64,000 nucleotides of DNA from Streptomyces cinnamoneus (GCF_002939475.1 NZ_PKFQ01000001.1:3407001-3471000), one strand, 5' to 3'. Shown: positions 24,770 through 35,371, counted from the first letter of the stretch. The notes: generated from the sequence alone by a model not told the origin. Numbers and translations are program-made.

Positions 24770-25348
24770 ATGTCCGACGCCGAAGCACCCGCCGCCGAAG
24801 CCGCCGAGCTGTTCGAGCCGCTGCCGGACGGGCGGACCATCCCCGCCCTGACCGCCGACGAGCGCACCACGCTGGAGAGTTGGCTGGCCTTCCACCGGGC
24901 CACCCTCGCCCACAAGTGCACCGGCCTGACCGACGATCAGGCCCGCACCGCCGCCGCCCCGCCTTCCCGGCTCAGCCTCCTCGGGCTCGTACAGCACATG
25001 ACCGAGGTCGAGCGGGTCTGGTTCCGCCGCGTCCTCCTCAAGGAGGCGGTCCCCCTCGTGCACGGCCCGGACCGGACGCCGAAGCGCCTTGAGGACATGG
25101 ACGAGACGAGCGGCGGCTTCGAGGTCGACGACGACGCGACCCTCGCCGGCGCGCTGGCCGCCTGGCGGGCCGAGACCGCGACCGCCGACGCGAACGCGGC
25201 ACCGCTGCCGCTCGACGCCACGGGCGAAGCCCTCGGCAAGAAGGTCTCCCTGCGCTGGATCTACGTCCACATGATCGAGGAGTACGCGCGGCACAACGGA
25301 CACGCGGACCTGCTGCGCGAGCGCGTCGACGGCTCCGCCGGGTACTGA
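24770..25348 (+). CDS. DinB-fold protein (DUF664), possible mycothiol-dependent enzyme
   Basis: A 192-residue four-helix DinB-like protein: LESWLAFHRATLAHKCTGL, LLGLVQHMTEVERVWFRRVL with one metal-ligand His, and WIYVHMIEEYARHNGHADLL with the second. DUF664/DinB members in actinobacteria include mycothiol and bacillithiol S-transferases; the metal site is visible, the reaction is not known. ATG 24770 is used. It is separated from convergent aspS by a shared terminator. Confidence 0.85.
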   Translation: MSDAEAPAAEAAELFEPLPDGRTIPALTADERTTLESWLAFHRATLAHKCTGLTDDQARTAAAPPSRLSLLGLVQHMTEVERVWFRRVLLKEAVPLVHGPDRTPKRLEDMDETSGGFEVDDDATLAGALAAWRAETATADANAAPLPLDATGEALGKKVSLRWIYVHMIEEYARHNGHADLLRERVDGSAGY

Positions 25349-25356
25349 CGACGCGA

Positions 25357-25387
25357 AAGGGCCGGGACCTCGGCGGTCCCGGCCCTT
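25357..25387. terminator. Bidirectional terminator between the DinB-family gene and aspS
   Basis: AAGGGCCGGGACC (25357-25369) and GGTCCCGGCCCTT (25375-25387), perfect 13-bp arms with a 5-base loop, between convergent genes. Confidence 0.85.
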
Positions 25388-25417
25388 CCTACGCGCTGCG
25401 CGTTCCCGCGCGGCGCG

Positions 25418-27205
25418 TCACTTCGTCGGCTTGTACGGCGTCGGCTTCGCCGCGCCCTTGTAGATGCTGAGGTGCAGCTCCTTCAGGCGGGCGTCCTCGA
25501 CCTCGCTGGGCGCGCCCATGAGCAGGTCCTGGGCGTTGCCGTTGAGCGGGAAGGCGATGGTCTCGCGGATGTTCGGCTCGTCGGCCAGCAGCATCACGAT
25601 GCGGTCGACGCCCGGGGCGATGCCGCCGTGCGGCGGGGCGCCGAACTTGAAGGCGCGCAGCATGCCGCCGAACTCCTTCTCGACCTCCTCGTTCGAGTAA
25701 CCGGCGATCTCGAAGGCCTTGTACATGACCTCGGGCTCGTGGTTGCGGATGGCGCCGGAGGACAGCTCGGTGCCGTTGCAGACGATGTCGTACTGCCAGG
25801 CGAGGATGTCCAGCGGGTCCATCGTCTCCAGGGCCTCAAGGCCGCCCTGGGGCATGGAGAAGGGGTTGTGGGAGAACTCGATCTTGCCGGTCTCCTCGTC
25901 CTTCTCGAACATCGGGAAGTCGACGATCCAGCAGAACCGGAAGACGTTCTCCTCGAACTGGCCGGCGCGCTTGGCGGCCTCGACGCGCACGGCGCCCATG
26001 ATCTTGGAGACCTCGTCGAACTCGCCCGCGCCGAAGAAGATCGCGTGGCCGGGCTCCAGGCCCAGGCGCTCGGTGAGGGCCTTGACGTCGTCCTCGGTGA
26101 GGAACTTGGCGATCGGGCCGGTCAGGGCGTTCCCCTCGCCGACGCGGACCCAGGCCAGACCCTTGGCGCCCTGCTCGACGGCGAACTCGCCGAGGCCGTC
26201 GAAGAACTTGCGCGGCTGGTCCTGGACGGCCGGCACCGGGAGCGCACGGACGTGCTTGCCCGCGAACGCCTTGAACTCCGAGCCCGCGAAGACGTCGGAG
26301 ACGTCCACGAGCTCCAGCTTGGCGCGCAGGTCCGGCTTGTCGGAGCCGTACTTCAGCATCGCCTCGCGGAAGGGGATCCGCGGGAAGGGGGAGGTGACCT
26401 CACGGCCGCCGCCGAACTCCTGGAAGAGCTCGGTCATGACCTTCTCGATGACCTGGAAGACGTCCTCCTGCTCGACGAAGGACATCTCCATGTCGAGCTG
26501 GTAGAACTCGCCCGGCGAGCGGTCGGCGCGGGCGTCCTCGTCGCGGAAGCAGGGCGCGATCTGGAAGTAGCGGTCGAAGCCGGCGATCATCAGCAGCTGC
26601 TTGAACTGCTGCGGGGCCTGCGGCAGGGCGTAGAACTTGCCGGCGTGCAGGCGCGAGGGCACCAGGAAGTCGCGCGCGCCCTCGGGGGAGGTGGCGGACA
26701 GGATCGGGGTGGCCAGCTCGTTGAAGCCCAGGGCGGTCATCTTCTGCCGCATCGCCGAGATGACGGCGGAGCGCAGCAGGATGTTGCGGTGCATGCGCTC
26801 GCGGCGCAGGTCGAGGAAGCGGTACTCCAGACGGCGCTCCTCGTTCACCCCGTCCTCGGTGTTGATCGTGAAGGGGATCTGGTCGGCGGCGCCCAGCACC
26901 TCGACCTCCGAGACCTCGATCTCGATCTCGCCGGTGGGCAGGTCCGGGTTGACGTTCTCGGCGCCACGGCTCATGACCTTGCCGTCCACGCGGACGACGG
27001 TCTCCTTGGTGAGGTGGCTCAGCGCCTCGTTCGCCGGGGTGCCCGGACGGGCCACCAGCTGGACCAGGCCGTGGTGGTCGCGCAGGTCGATGAAGAGGAT
27101 GCCGCCCAGGTCGCGCCGATTGTGCAGCCAGCCACTCAGTCGCACGTCGGTGTCGACGTCAGCCGCACGGAGCTCGCCGCAGGTGTGGGACCGGTACCGA
27201 TGCAT
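25418..27205 (-). CDS. aspS: Aspartyl-tRNA synthetase
   Basis: A 595-residue bacterial-type class II synthetase. The N-terminal OB fold (residues ~1-110, [20 protein letters not shown]) binds the anticodon. Motif 2 lies around [19 protein letters not shown] (~217), the bacterial GAD insertion covers ~290-420, and motif 3 is in [15 protein letters not shown] near 535. Actinobacterial AspRS often also makes Asp-tRNA-Asn for the GatCAB route; that cannot be decided here. Length matches the family. It is divergent from the SpoIIE-type phosphatase gene. Confidence 0.97.
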   Translation of the reverse strand: MHRYRSHTCGELRAADVDTDVRLSGWLHNRRDLGGILFIDLRDHHGLVQLVARPGTPANEALSHLTKETVVRVDGKVMSRGAENVNPDLPTGEIEIEVSEVEVLGAADQIPFTINTEDGVNEERRLEYRFLDLRRERMHRNILLRSAVISAMRQKMTALGFNELATPILSATSPEGARDFLVPSRLHAGKFYALPQAPQQFKQLLMIAGFDRYFQIAPCFRDEDARADRSPGEFYQLDMEMSFVEQEDVFQVIEKVMTELFQEFGGGREVTSPFPRIPFREAMLKYGSDKPDLRAKLELVDVSDVFAGSEFKAFAGKHVRALPVPAVQDQPRKFFDGLGEFAVEQGAKGLAWVRVGEGNALTGPIAKFLTEDDVKALTERLGLEPGHAIFFGAGEFDEVSKIMGAVRVEAAKRAGQFEENVFRFCWIVDFPMFEKDEETGKIEFSHNPFSMPQGGLEALETMDPLDILAWQYDIVCNGTELSSGAIRNHEPEVMYKAFEIAGYSNEEVEKEFGGMLRAFKFGAPPHGGIAPGVDRIVMLLADEPNIRETIAFPLNGNAQDLLMGAPSEVEDARLKELHLSIYKGAAKPTPYKPTK

Positions 27206-27296
27206 CGTTCATCCAAGTCGTGGTCGAGGGCGTTGGTCGAGAAGGAGCGCTGCAGGCGCCGCACGCCACACACCGGGTCGCTGTGCGGGGAGCTGC

Positions 27297-27353
27297 ATAC
27301 AGCACCAAGCAAGGGTACTGCCCCACCCGGCATCGGTGGTCTCGGTGCTGTAT
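27297..27353. promoter_or_regulatory. Symmetric promoter/operator between aspS and the SpoIIE-type gene
   Basis: ATACAGCACC (27297-27306) and GGTGCTGTAT (27344-27353) are perfect inverse copies 37 bases apart. Each arm carries a TGCTGTAT that resembles an extended -10, facing the gene on its side. A second repeat (TGCCCCAC 27319, GTGGGGCA 27365) could fold near the start of the rightward mRNA. Confidence 0.45.
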
Positions 27354-27372
27354 ACCGGCCTAAAGTGGGGCA

Positions 27373-29520
27373 ATGCGCACCGAGGACGTACTGGCCGCCG
27401 TCTCCACGGGCCTGTGGCACTGGGACAACGCCTCGCGCACCGTCACCTTCGACGCCGAGGCCGCGCGGCTGCTGGGGCTGCCCGCCGAGCGCGTCGAGCT
27501 GTCCGAGCCGGCCGCCCGGGCCCGCTTCCACGCGGTGGACTGGGTGCAGGTCCAGGGCGTCATCCGCCTCGCGGCGGCCGAGGGCACCCTCGCCGAGGCC
27601 CGGATGCGGGTCGTGGACGACGCGGGACGGGTGCTGCGGACCGTGCGCAGCCGCACCCGGCCCGGCACCGAGGCCAGACACCGGCTGACCGGCACCATCG
27701 AGGAGGTCCCCGAACCGCAGCAGGGCACCTCCCCGGCCCCCGCGGCCGTCACCGGCGACTGGCGGCGCAACCGCGAGGCCTTCCTCCTGGACGCCGGGCG
27801 GGCCCTGGCCGAGGCGCGCTCGACGTCCGAGGTGCTGCGGGTGGCGGCCACCTTGTCGATGCCGGGCTTCGAGCCCTCGGGGCTCGCGGTCTTCGCCAGC
27901 GAGGGCAACCGCGTCAAGCTCATCGGGCACCACGGCTACGAACCCGGCGCCATGGAGGACTTCCGGGACGAGCCCATGGACACGGGCTACCCGGCCGCCG
28001 AGGTCATCCGCACCGGGCGCGCGGTGTACCTGCCCTCGCCCGAGGACTACGCCCGGCGCTTCCCCGGCCTGTACCCGAAGGTCGCCAAGTTCGGCCGGCG
28101 GTCGTGGGCCTTCCTCCCGCTGATCAACGCGGGCCGCACGATCGGCGCCTGGATGGCCGGCTTCAGCATGCCGGTCACCTTCACCCCCGACGAGCGCTCG
28201 GTGCTCACCACGGTCGCCCGGATGCTCGCCCAGGCGCTGGGCCGGGCCAGCGCCCACGAGTCGGAGCGCGAGCTGACCATGGGCCTCCAGCGCTCGATGA
28301 TGCCCACCGTCGAGCCCGACATCCCCGGCATGAGCGTGGCCGCCCGCTATGTGCCGACGGGCGGCGGACTGGAGGTCGGCGGCGACTGGTACGACATGAT
28401 CCCCCTGCCCGGGGAAGGGAAGATCGCCCTGGTCATCGGTGACGTCCAGGGCCATGACGTGCGGGCGGCGGGGCTCATGGGCCAGCTGCGGATCGCCCTG
28501 CGCGCCTACGCCTCCGAGGGCCACCACCCCGACGCGGTCCTCTCCCGCGCCTCCCGCTTCCTGGCCGGCATCAACGGCGGGGACGCCGGCGACGAGGACG
28601 CCGTGGCCGACCAGCGCTTCGCCACCTGCCTCTACATCGAGGCGACGCCCGCCACCGGCATGCTGGTGATCGCCCGCGCGGGCCACCCCGACCCCGCGAT
28701 CCGGCTCAGCGACGGCACCATGCTCGTACGCCCCACGGCGGGCGGGCTGCCGCTGGGGATCGTGCCGGACACCGACTACCCGACCACCCGGATGGTCCTG
28801 GAGCCCGGCGAGACGATGATGGTCTGCACCGACGGCCTCATCGAGACCGGCGGGCACGACCTGGAGACCGGCTGGGCGCGGCTGCGCGAGGTCGTCGAGG
28901 GGCACTCCGCCGACGCCGGCGACGGCAGTCTGGAGAAGCTCGCGGACTCCCTGGTCCAGGCCGTCCACGGGCCGCCCTCGCACTACACCACGGGCCCGCT
29001 GATCGACCGCCGCGAGGACGACATCGCGCTGCTGCTCCTGCGCCGCGACCTGCCGGCGGCGGCCGCCCCCGGCCAGGCGCCGCCCGCGCCCCGCCCGCCG
29101 CGCCGCACGGTCCTGACCATCGCCCAGGCCGAGCCCGAGCGCATCGCCGAGGCGCGGCAGCAGATACGGGAGCTGATGTACGACTGGCCCGACCAGGACC
29201 AGACCGACTCGGCCGTGCTGATGGTGTCCGAGATGGTCACCAACGTGCTCGTCCACACCGACGGGGACGCGATCCTGATCGCCGAGATATCCGGCGAGCC
29301 CGGTGTGCGCTCGGTGCGCGTCGACGTCGCCGACAGCAGCGACGAACTGCCGCACCGCCGCCACCCCGGGGAGATGGCCTCCTCGGGGCGCGGCCTGGTG
29401 CTGATGGAACTGCTCGCCGGTGCCTGGGGCGTGGACCCGCAGGGCGAAGGCAAGAACATCTGGTTCGAGCTCTACGAGACGGCCGGCGACGGGGAGACGC
29501 GGTTCGAGGGCATCACCTGA
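27373..29520 (+). CDS. PAS-GAF-SpoIIE phosphatase-HATPase regulatory protein
   Basis: A 715-residue cytoplasmic protein. A PAS-like region covers ~1-110, GAF ~135-300, PP2C/SpoIIE phosphatase ~305-560 (GGDWYDMIPLPGEGKIALVI, GDVQGHDVRAAGLMGQL, VCTDGLIETGG, and DDIALLLLRR) and an RsbW-like HATPase ~580-715 (MVSEMVTNVLVHTDGD, SSGRGLVLMELLAG). This layout allows both phosphorylation and dephosphorylation of anti-anti-sigma proteins, tying a sensed signal to sigma-factor control. TAAAGT lies 6 bases before ATG 27373, so the mRNA may be leaderless. It overlaps the convergent pirin gene by 8 bases. Confidence 0.93.
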   Translation: MRTEDVLAAVSTGLWHWDNASRTVTFDAEAARLLGLPAERVELSEPAARARFHAVDWVQVQGVIRLAAAEGTLAEARMRVVDDAGRVLRTVRSRTRPGTEARHRLTGTIEEVPEPQQGTSPAPAAVTGDWRRNREAFLLDAGRALAEARSTSEVLRVAATLSMPGFEPSGLAVFASEGNRVKLIGHHGYEPGAMEDFRDEPMDTGYPAAEVIRTGRAVYLPSPEDYARRFPGLYPKVAKFGRRSWAFLPLINAGRTIGAWMAGFSMPVTFTPDERSVLTTVARMLAQALGRASAHESERELTMGLQRSMMPTVEPDIPGMSVAARYVPTGGGLEVGGDWYDMIPLPGEGKIALVIGDVQGHDVRAAGLMGQLRIALRAYASEGHHPDAVLSRASRFLAGINGGDAGDEDAVADQRFATCLYIEATPATGMLVIARAGHPDPAIRLSDGTMLVRPTAGGLPLGIVPDTDYPTTRMVLEPGETMMVCTDGLIETGGHDLETGWARLREVVEGHSADAGDGSLEKLADSLVQAVHGPPSHYTTGPLIDRREDDIALLLLRRDLPAAAAPGQAPPAPRPPRRTVLTIAQAEPERIAEARQQIRELMYDWPDQDQTDSAVLMVSEMVTNVLVHTDGDAILIAEISGEPGVRSVRVDVADSSDELPHRRHPGEMASSGRGLVLMELLAGAWGVDPQGEGKNIWFELYETAGDGETRFEGIT

Positions 29521-30472
29521 GCGCGGGGTCCGCCGGGACGACCCCCAGCCGGCCCGCCTGGAAGTCCTCGAAGGCCTGGGCCAGCTCCGCGTGGGTGTTC
29601 ATCACGAACGGCCCGTAGTGCCGCATGGGCTCCCGTATCGGCGCGCCGCCCAGCAGGACGACCTCGAAGTCCGGGCTCCGGGACTCCTGCGTGGCGTCCG
29701 CCCGGACGGTCAGCGAGTCGCCGGCGCCGAAGACCACGGTCTGACCGGCCCGGAAGGGCCGGCGCTCGGCGCCCGCCGCGCCGCGCCCGGCGAGGGCGTA
29801 GGCCAGGCCGTTGAAGTCGGACCGCCAGGGCAGCGTCACCTCGGCGCCGGGGCGCAGCGAGACGTGCGCCATGGTGACGGGCGTGTGGGTGATGCCCGGC
29901 CCCCGGTGGCCGTCGAGCTCGCCGGCGATCAGGCGCAGCAGCGCACCGCCGTCGCCGGAGGTGAGGAGCTTGACCTTGCCGCGGCCGATGTCCTGGTAGC
30001 GGGGCGGCATCATCTTGTCCTTCTTCGGCAGGTTCACCCACAGCTGGAGGCCGTGGAAGAGCCCGCCGGCGACGACGAGGGCCTCCGGCGGCGCCTCGAT
30101 GTGCAGCAGTCCGGAGCCGGCGGTCATCCACTGGGTGTCGCCGTCGGTGATCGTGCCGCCGCCCCCGTGGGAGTCCTGGTGCACGAACGTGCCGTCGATC
30201 AGATAGGTGACGGTCTCGAAGCCCCGGTGGGGGTGCCACGGGGTGCCCTTGGGCTCGCCCGGCGCGTACTCCACCTCACCCATCTGGTCCATCATGATGA
30301 ACGGGTCGAGGTGCTCGTACCCGATGCCCGCGAAGGCGCGGCGCACGGGGAAGCCCTCGCCCTCGAAACCGCTCGGGGCGGTGGCGACGTGCAGCACCGG
30401 CCGCCGGGCGCCGTCGGCGGGTGCGGTCACGCGCGGCAGGGTCAGCGGGTTCTCGACGGTCACTGCGGGCAT
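29513..30472 (-). CDS. Pirin family protein
   Basis: A 319-residue bicupin. The N-terminal iron-binding set is visible in WHPHRGFETVTYLIDG (two His) and GSGLLHIEAPPE (His and Glu), and the LPKKDKMMPPRYQDI stretch is typical of pirins. Bacterial pirins have quercetinase or redox-modulating roles; which applies is unknown. ATG 30472 follows GAGGAGG. The gene converges on and overlaps the SpoIIE-type gene by 8 bases with no terminator between. Confidence 0.93.
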   Translation of the reverse strand: MPAVTVENPLTLPRVTAPADGARRPVLHVATAPSGFEGEGFPVRRAFAGIGYEHLDPFIMMDQMGEVEYAPGEPKGTPWHPHRGFETVTYLIDGTFVHQDSHGGGGTITDGDTQWMTAGSGLLHIEAPPEALVVAGGLFHGLQLWVNLPKKDKMMPPRYQDIGRGKVKLLTSGDGGALLRLIAGELDGHRGPGITHTPVTMAHVSLRPGAEVTLPWRSDFNGLAYALAGRGAAGAERRPFRAGQTVVFGAGDSLTVRADATQESRSPDFEVVLLGGAPIREPMRHYGPFVMNTHAELAQAFEDFQAGRLGVVPADPALR

Positions 30473-30587
30473 CTCGGCCTCCTCGGGGTGTGCTCCCAAT
30501 TTAGTTGAACAGTGAACAACCTGCAACGCCGTACGCATTCCCGTACTCGGAGGGCGTCGCTCCGGGCCGAGGGTGGACACTTGATCA

Positions 30588-31553
30588 ATGCGCGAGCGCC
30601 CGAAGCCCCCGAAGAGCGAGAGAACCGGCGGCGGCCCAGGCCCGGCCGGCTACGCCGCCCTCGTCGCCGTCGTCCTCGCCCTGACCGCCGTCGGGCTGCT
30701 GGTGGCGAACAGCGGGCTGGCCACGGACGCGCCGCTGGCCGACGGCGACTCCTCGGGGCACTACCGCCAGCCCGAGGACCTGGCCGAGAAGTCCGCGGCC
30801 GCGATGCGCTCGGCGATACGCACCGTCGCCCCGGGGCCGCTGACCGCCCCCGTGGCACGGGGCACCCGCACGGACAAGCTGCCGCCCTCCGACCCCCTGA
30901 CCGCGCAGGAGGCGCCGGCGTCGCCCGCCGTGGGCCCGCTGTTCTACACCGGCCAGGGCGAGCCGGGGCACGGCTGCACGGCGAGCGTGGTGCACAGCCG
31001 GCGGGGCGACCTGCTGGTGACCGCCGCCCACTGCGTGCACGTGGGCGGCTTCCGCACGGACCTGGCCTTCGCCCCGGGCTACAAGGACGGCGTGGCGCCG
31101 TACGGGGTCTGGGTGCCCACCGCCATCGACGTCGACCCCGCGTGGGTGCTGCGCCGGGACCCCGACCACGACGTGGCCTTCGTCCGGGTGCGCCCTGCGG
31201 AGAAGAACGGCGGCACCCCGATCGAGCGCGTGACCGGCGCGCAGGCGATCGCCTTCGACCCGCCGCGCGGCGCCCCCACCCGCGTCCTGGGCTACCCCAG
31301 CGACAGCGAGCGGCCGCTGGCCTGCCAGAACGCCACCGAGGCCGAGAGCGGGACCCAGGTGCGCTTCGACTGCGAGGGCCTGCCGAACGGCACGAGCGGC
31401 AGCCCGTTCCTCACGGACGTGGACCCCGCGACGGGCCTGGGCACCGTCGCCGGGGTGCTGGGCGGCAAGGACGAGGGCGGCGACGAGACGACCTCGTACA
31501 GCACCTACTTCGGGGAGCCCGTGCGGAAGCTGTACCGCAGGGCGGCGGGCTGA
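30588..31553 (+). CDS. Membrane-anchored trypsin-like serine protease
   Basis: A 321-residue protein. A signal-anchor helix lies at ~21-43 (YAALVAVVLALTAVGLLVA), then a chymotrypsin-fold domain from ~115: LLVTAAHCVHVGG (His), PDHDVAFVRVRP (Asp) and NGTSGSPFL (Ser, reading TSGSP rather than DSGGP). Four Cys may form two disulfides. It probably acts outside the membrane. ATG 30588 lacks a ribosome site within 12 bases; the start is nevertheless well placed before the anchor. The substrate is unknown. Confidence 0.9.
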   Translation: MRERPKPPKSERTGGGPGPAGYAALVAVVLALTAVGLLVANSGLATDAPLADGDSSGHYRQPEDLAEKSAAAMRSAIRTVAPGPLTAPVARGTRTDKLPPSDPLTAQEAPASPAVGPLFYTGQGEPGHGCTASVVHSRRGDLLVTAAHCVHVGGFRTDLAFAPGYKDGVAPYGVWVPTAIDVDPAWVLRRDPDHDVAFVRVRPAEKNGGTPIERVTGAQAIAFDPPRGAPTRVLGYPSDSERPLACQNATEAESGTQVRFDCEGLPNGTSGSPFLTDVDPATGLGTVAGVLGGKDEGGDETTSYSTYFGEPVRKLYRRAAG

Positions 31554-31579
31554 GCCGGCGGGCCGCGGAGCGGTGGCTC

Positions 31580-32032
31580 CTAGCCGTACATCCGCCGCAT
31601 GGCGAAGTCCACCATCTGCTCCACCGACTTCGCGTCGAAGACGATGCGGTGGTCCCCCTCCATGTCCAGCACGAAGCCGTATCCCGTCGGCAGGAGGTCG
31701 AGCACCTCCGCCCCCGTGATCACGAAGTACTTCGACTCCTTGCCCGCGTACCGGCGCAGCTCCTTCAGGGAGGTGAACATCGGGATCACGGGCTGCTGGG
31801 TGTTGTGCAGGGCGAGGAAACCCGGGGTCTCACCACGCGGGCAGTAGACCTTGGAGCCGGAGAGGACCGACTGGAAGTCCTCGGCGGACATCTGGCCGGT
31901 GGTGAAGGCCCGGACCGCGTCGGCGAGCGACGGGGGCGACGGCTCGGGGTACAGCGGCTGTTCGCCGTAGCCTCCGGGCTGCTGCGGGGGCGCGTAGCCC
32001 TGCTGTGCCGCGTTCTGGTCGTAGCCGTACAT
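31580..32032 (-). CDS. SseB-family protein
   Basis: A 150-residue protein. The first ~32 residues are Gln/Pro/Tyr-rich and disordered; the rest follows the SseB N-terminal domain: [75 protein letters not shown]. It is soluble with unknown role; in actinobacteria it is often near metabolic genes. TACGCT lies seven bases before ATG 32032 with no ribosome site, so a leaderless mRNA is likely. It is divergent from the acyl-CoA dehydrogenase gene. Confidence 0.85.
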   Translation of the reverse strand: MYGYDQNAAQQGYAPPQQPGGYGEQPLYPEPSPPSLADAVRAFTTGQMSAEDFQSVLSGSKVYCPRGETPGFLALHNTQQPVIPMFTSLKELRRYAGKESKYFVITGAEVLDLLPTGYGFVLDMEGDHRIVFDAKSVEQMVDFAMRRMYG

Positions 32033-32162
32033 GGCCCAAAGCGTAAAGGGTCACAGTTGGCCGATCAGGTCTTGCGTCTTATTACCGGTGGGTAGCATCA
32101 TGCTGCTTACTGACCGGTACGCACAGAGGATCGCCCTCCCGTCACCTACGGAGCCGTCTGTC

Positions 32163-33989
32163 ATGGGCCACTACAAGTCGAATCTCCGCGACATCGAGTT
32201 CAACCTCTTCGAGGTCCTCGGTCGCGACAAGCTGTACGGCACCGGCCCGTTCGGTGAAATGGACGTCGAGACGGCGAAGAGCGTGCTGTCCGAGATCGCC
32301 CGCCTCTCGGAGAACGAGCTGGCCGCGTCGTTCGTCGACACCGACCGCAACCCGCCGGTCTTCGACCCGGAGACCAACACGGCTCCGGTCCCCGAGGCGT
32401 TCAAGAAGAGCTACCAGGCGTACATGGACGCCGAGTGGTGGCGCCTGGGCATCCCGGAGGGCATCGGCGGCACCACCACGCCGCGCTCGCTGCTGTGGGG
32501 CTTCGCCGAGACCATCCTGGGCTCCAACCCGGCGGTCTGGATGTACTCCTCCGGCCCGGCCTTCGCCGGCGTCCTCTACGACGAGGGCACCGAGCAGCAG
32601 AAGCACATCGCCAAGCTCGCGGTGGACAAGCAGTGGGGCTCCACCATGGTGCTCACCGAGCCGGACGCCGGCTCGGACGTGGGCGCCGGCCGCACCAAGG
32701 CCGTCAAGCAGGAGGACGGCTCCTGGCACATCGAGGGCGTCAAGCGCTTCATCACCTCCGGTGAGCACGACATGGCGGAGAACATCCTCCACTACGTCCT
32801 CGCCCGCCCCGAGGGCGCCGGCCCCGGCACCAAGGGCCTGTCCCTCTTCCTCGTCCCGAAGTACGAGTTCGACTTCGAGACCGGCGAGCTGGGCGCGCGC
32901 AACGGCGTCTACGCCACCAACGTCGAGCACAAGATGGGCCTGAAGGCCTCCAACACGTGCGAGATGACCTTCGGCGACAAGCACCCCGCCAAGGGCTGGC
33001 TCATCGGCGAGAAGCACGACGGCATCCGCCAGATGTTCATGATCATCGAGTTCGCCCGGATGATGGTGGGCACGAAGGCCATCGCCACCCTCTCCACCGG
33101 CTACCTCAACGCGCTGGAGTACGCCAAGGAGCGCGTGCAGGGCCCGGACCTGGCCAACTTCATGGACAAGTCCGCGCCCAAGGTCACCATCACCCACCAC
33201 CCCGACGTGCGCCGCTCGCTGATGACGCAGAAGGCGTACGCGGAGGGCATGCGCGCCCTGGTGCTCTACACCGCCTCGGTCCAGGACGAGATCCTGGTCA
33301 AGGAGGCCGCGGGCGAGGACGCCAAGGCCCTGCACGGCCTCAACGACCTGCTCCTGCCGATCGTCAAGGGCTACGGCTCGGAGAAGTCCTACGAGCAGCT
33401 GGCGCAGTCGCTGCAGACCTTCGGCGGCTCCGGGTACCTCCAGGAGTACCCGATCGAGCAGTACATCCGCGACTCGAAGATCGACACGCTCTACGAGGGC
33501 ACGACCGCCATCCAGGGCCAGGACTTCTTCTTCCGGAAGATCGTCCGCGACCAGGGCCAGGCCCTGACCACCCTCTCCGAGGAGATCAAGAAGTTCCTCG
33601 CCGAGGCCGCCGGCGGCGAGGACCTCGCCGACGCCCGCGAGAAGCTCGCGCGGGCCGCGGTGGACCTGGAGGGGATCGTCGGCGCGATGCTGACCGACCT
33701 CGCCGCCACCGAGAAGGACGTCAAGTCCATCTACAAGGTGGGCCTGAACACCACCCGCCTGCTGATGGCCTCCGGCGACGTCGTCGTCGCCTACCTCCTC
33801 CTCAAGGGCGCGGCGGTCGCCGCCGAGAAGCTGCCCACCGCCTCCACCAAGGACAAGGCGTTCTACGAGGGCAAGATCGCCGCGGCGAAGTTCTTCGCCC
33901 ACACGGTCCTGCCGAACCTGGCCGTCGAGCGCGCGCTGGCCGAAAGCGTCGACCAGTCGCTGATGGAGCTGGACGAGGCCGCCTTCTAA
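32163..33989 (+). CDS. Acyl-CoA dehydrogenase (long FadE5-like type)
   Basis: A 608-residue flavoprotein of the long acyl-CoA dehydrogenase class with an extra C-terminal domain, the size of mycobacterial FadE5. Visible signatures: [20 protein letters not shown] (substrate/FAD loop), [18 protein letters not shown] and [17 protein letters not shown] with the probable catalytic Glu. It catalyses the first oxidation of beta-oxidation with FAD and ETF. ATG 32163 gives the N-terminus [19 protein letters not shown] normal for the family and has CGGAG nine bases upstream; the longer frame is not family-like. Confidence 0.93.
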   Translation: MGHYKSNLRDIEFNLFEVLGRDKLYGTGPFGEMDVETAKSVLSEIARLSENELAASFVDTDRNPPVFDPETNTAPVPEAFKKSYQAYMDAEWWRLGIPEGIGGTTTPRSLLWGFAETILGSNPAVWMYSSGPAFAGVLYDEGTEQQKHIAKLAVDKQWGSTMVLTEPDAGSDVGAGRTKAVKQEDGSWHIEGVKRFITSGEHDMAENILHYVLARPEGAGPGTKGLSLFLVPKYEFDFETGELGARNGVYATNVEHKMGLKASNTCEMTFGDKHPAKGWLIGEKHDGIRQMFMIIEFARMMVGTKAIATLSTGYLNALEYAKERVQGPDLANFMDKSAPKVTITHHPDVRRSLMTQKAYAEGMRALVLYTASVQDEILVKEAAGEDAKALHGLNDLLLPIVKGYGSEKSYEQLAQSLQTFGGSGYLQEYPIEQYIRDSKIDTLYEGTTAIQGQDFFFRKIVRDQGQALTTLSEEIKKFLAEAAGGEDLADAREKLARAAVDLEGIVGAMLTDLAATEKDVKSIYKVGLNTTRLLMASGDVVVAYLLLKGAAVAAEKLPTASTKDKAFYEGKIAAAKFFAHTVLPNLAVERALAESVDQSLMELDEAAF

Positions 33990-34073
33990 CAGGCCGTCAC
34001 ACACGGGGAAAAGGGCAGGAGACGGGCACCGAAAGGACCGCCCGGCTCTTGCCCTGATCCTTATCCTGAGGAA

Positions 34074-35366
34074 ATGAGCTCTGCGCACCGCTTCGACCGC
34101 GGCCACACCGACGACCTGATGTCCTACCTCGCGGCCAGCCCCTCCCCGTACCACGCGGTGGCGAACACCGCCGAGCGGCTGGAGAAGGCGGGCTTCCGCC
34201 GCATCGAGGAGACCGACGCGTGGGACGCGTCGACCGGCGGCAAGTACGTGACGCGCGGCGGTGCCGTCATCGCCTGGTACGTCCCCGAGGGCGCGACCCC
34301 CGCCACCCCCTTCCGGATCGTCGGAGCGCACACCGACTCCCCCAACCTGCGCGTCAAGCCGCTGCCCGACACCGGCGCCCTCGGCTGGCGCCAGGTCGCC
34401 GTCGAGATCTACGGCGGCACGCTGCTCAACACCTGGCTGGACCGCGACCTCGGCCTCTCCGGCCGGGTCACCCTGCGCGACGGCACCCACCGCCTGGTCA
34501 ACGTGGACCGCCCGCTGCTGCGCGTGCCGCAGCTCGCCATCCACCTCGACCGCGGCGTCAACAACGACGGCCTCAAGCTCGACAAGCAGCGCCACATGAC
34601 GCCCGTCTGGGGCCTGGGCGAACCGCGCGAGGGCGACCTCATCCGCTTCGTCGGCGAGGAGACCGGCGTCGACGCGGGCGAGATCGCCGGCTGGGACCTG
34701 ATGACGCACAGCGTCGAACCGCCCGCCTACCTCGGCCGCGACCGCGAGCTGCTGGCCGGCCCCCGCATGGACAACCTCCTGTCCGTGCACGCCGGTACGG
34801 CCGCGCTGCTCGCCGCCATCGGCTCCGAAGGGCTCCCCAGCATCCCCGTGCTGGCCGCCTTCGACCACGAGGAGAACGGCAGCCAGTCCGACACCGGCGC
34901 CGAGGGCCCGCTCCTGGGCACCGTGCTGGAACGATCCGTCTACGCCCGCGGCGGTACCTACGAGGACCGGGCCCGCGCCTTCGCCGGCACGATCTGCCTC
35001 TCCTCCGACACCGGCCACGCCGTGCACCCCAACTACGGCGAGCGCCACGAGCCGGGCCACCACCCCGTGCCCAACGGCGGCCCGATCCTGAAGGTCAACG
35101 TCAACCAGCGCTACGCCACGGACGGCAGCGGCCGGGCCGTCTTCGCCGCCGCCTGCGAGCGGGCCGGCGTGCCCTGGCAGCACTTCGTCTCCAACAACTC
35201 CATGCCCTGCGGCACCACCATCGGCCCCATCACCGCCGCCCGCCACGGCATCGCCACCGTCGACATCGGCGTGGCCTGCCTGTCCATGCACTCGGCGCGC
35301 GAGCTGTGCGGCGCGGACGACCCGCACCTGCTGGCCGCCGCGCTCACCGCCTTCCTGGAGGGCTGA
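34074..35366 (+). CDS. M18 family aminopeptidase
   Basis: A 430-residue dizinc aminopeptidase. Metal and catalytic signatures are visible: RIVGAHTDSPNLRVKP (His and Asp), FDHEENGSQSDTGAEGP (Glu-Glu), CLSSDTGHAVHPNYGE and the C-terminal ACLSMHSARELCG (His). M18 enzymes form dodecamers that trim acidic N-terminal residues in the cytoplasm. TATCCT precedes ATG 34074 by 6 bases, while a GAGGAA is too close to the start, so leaderless initiation is plausible. The lipoprotein gene follows after 5 bases. Confidence 0.93.
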   Translation: MSSAHRFDRGHTDDLMSYLAASPSPYHAVANTAERLEKAGFRRIEETDAWDASTGGKYVTRGGAVIAWYVPEGATPATPFRIVGAHTDSPNLRVKPLPDTGALGWRQVAVEIYGGTLLNTWLDRDLGLSGRVTLRDGTHRLVNVDRPLLRVPQLAIHLDRGVNNDGLKLDKQRHMTPVWGLGEPREGDLIRFVGEETGVDAGEIAGWDLMTHSVEPPAYLGRDRELLAGPRMDNLLSVHAGTAALLAAIGSEGLPSIPVLAAFDHEENGSQSDTGAEGPLLGTVLERSVYARGGTYEDRARAFAGTICLSSDTGHAVHPNYGERHEPGHHPVPNGGPILKVNVNQRYATDGSGRAVFAAACERAGVPWQHFVSNNSMPCGTTIGPITAARHGIATVDIGVACLSMHSARELCGADDPHLLAAALTAFLEG

Positions 35367-35371
35367 GCACC

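Noticed and set aside
25472..27688. A 738-codon plus-strand frame over aspS
   Set aside because: Antisense to aspS, no family features, composition bias only.
32142..35327. A 1061-codon open frame on the minus strand across the acyl-CoA dehydrogenase and aminopeptidase
   Set aside because: It is antisense to two clear enzymes and has low-complexity composition and no ribosome site. It is a codon-bias shadow.
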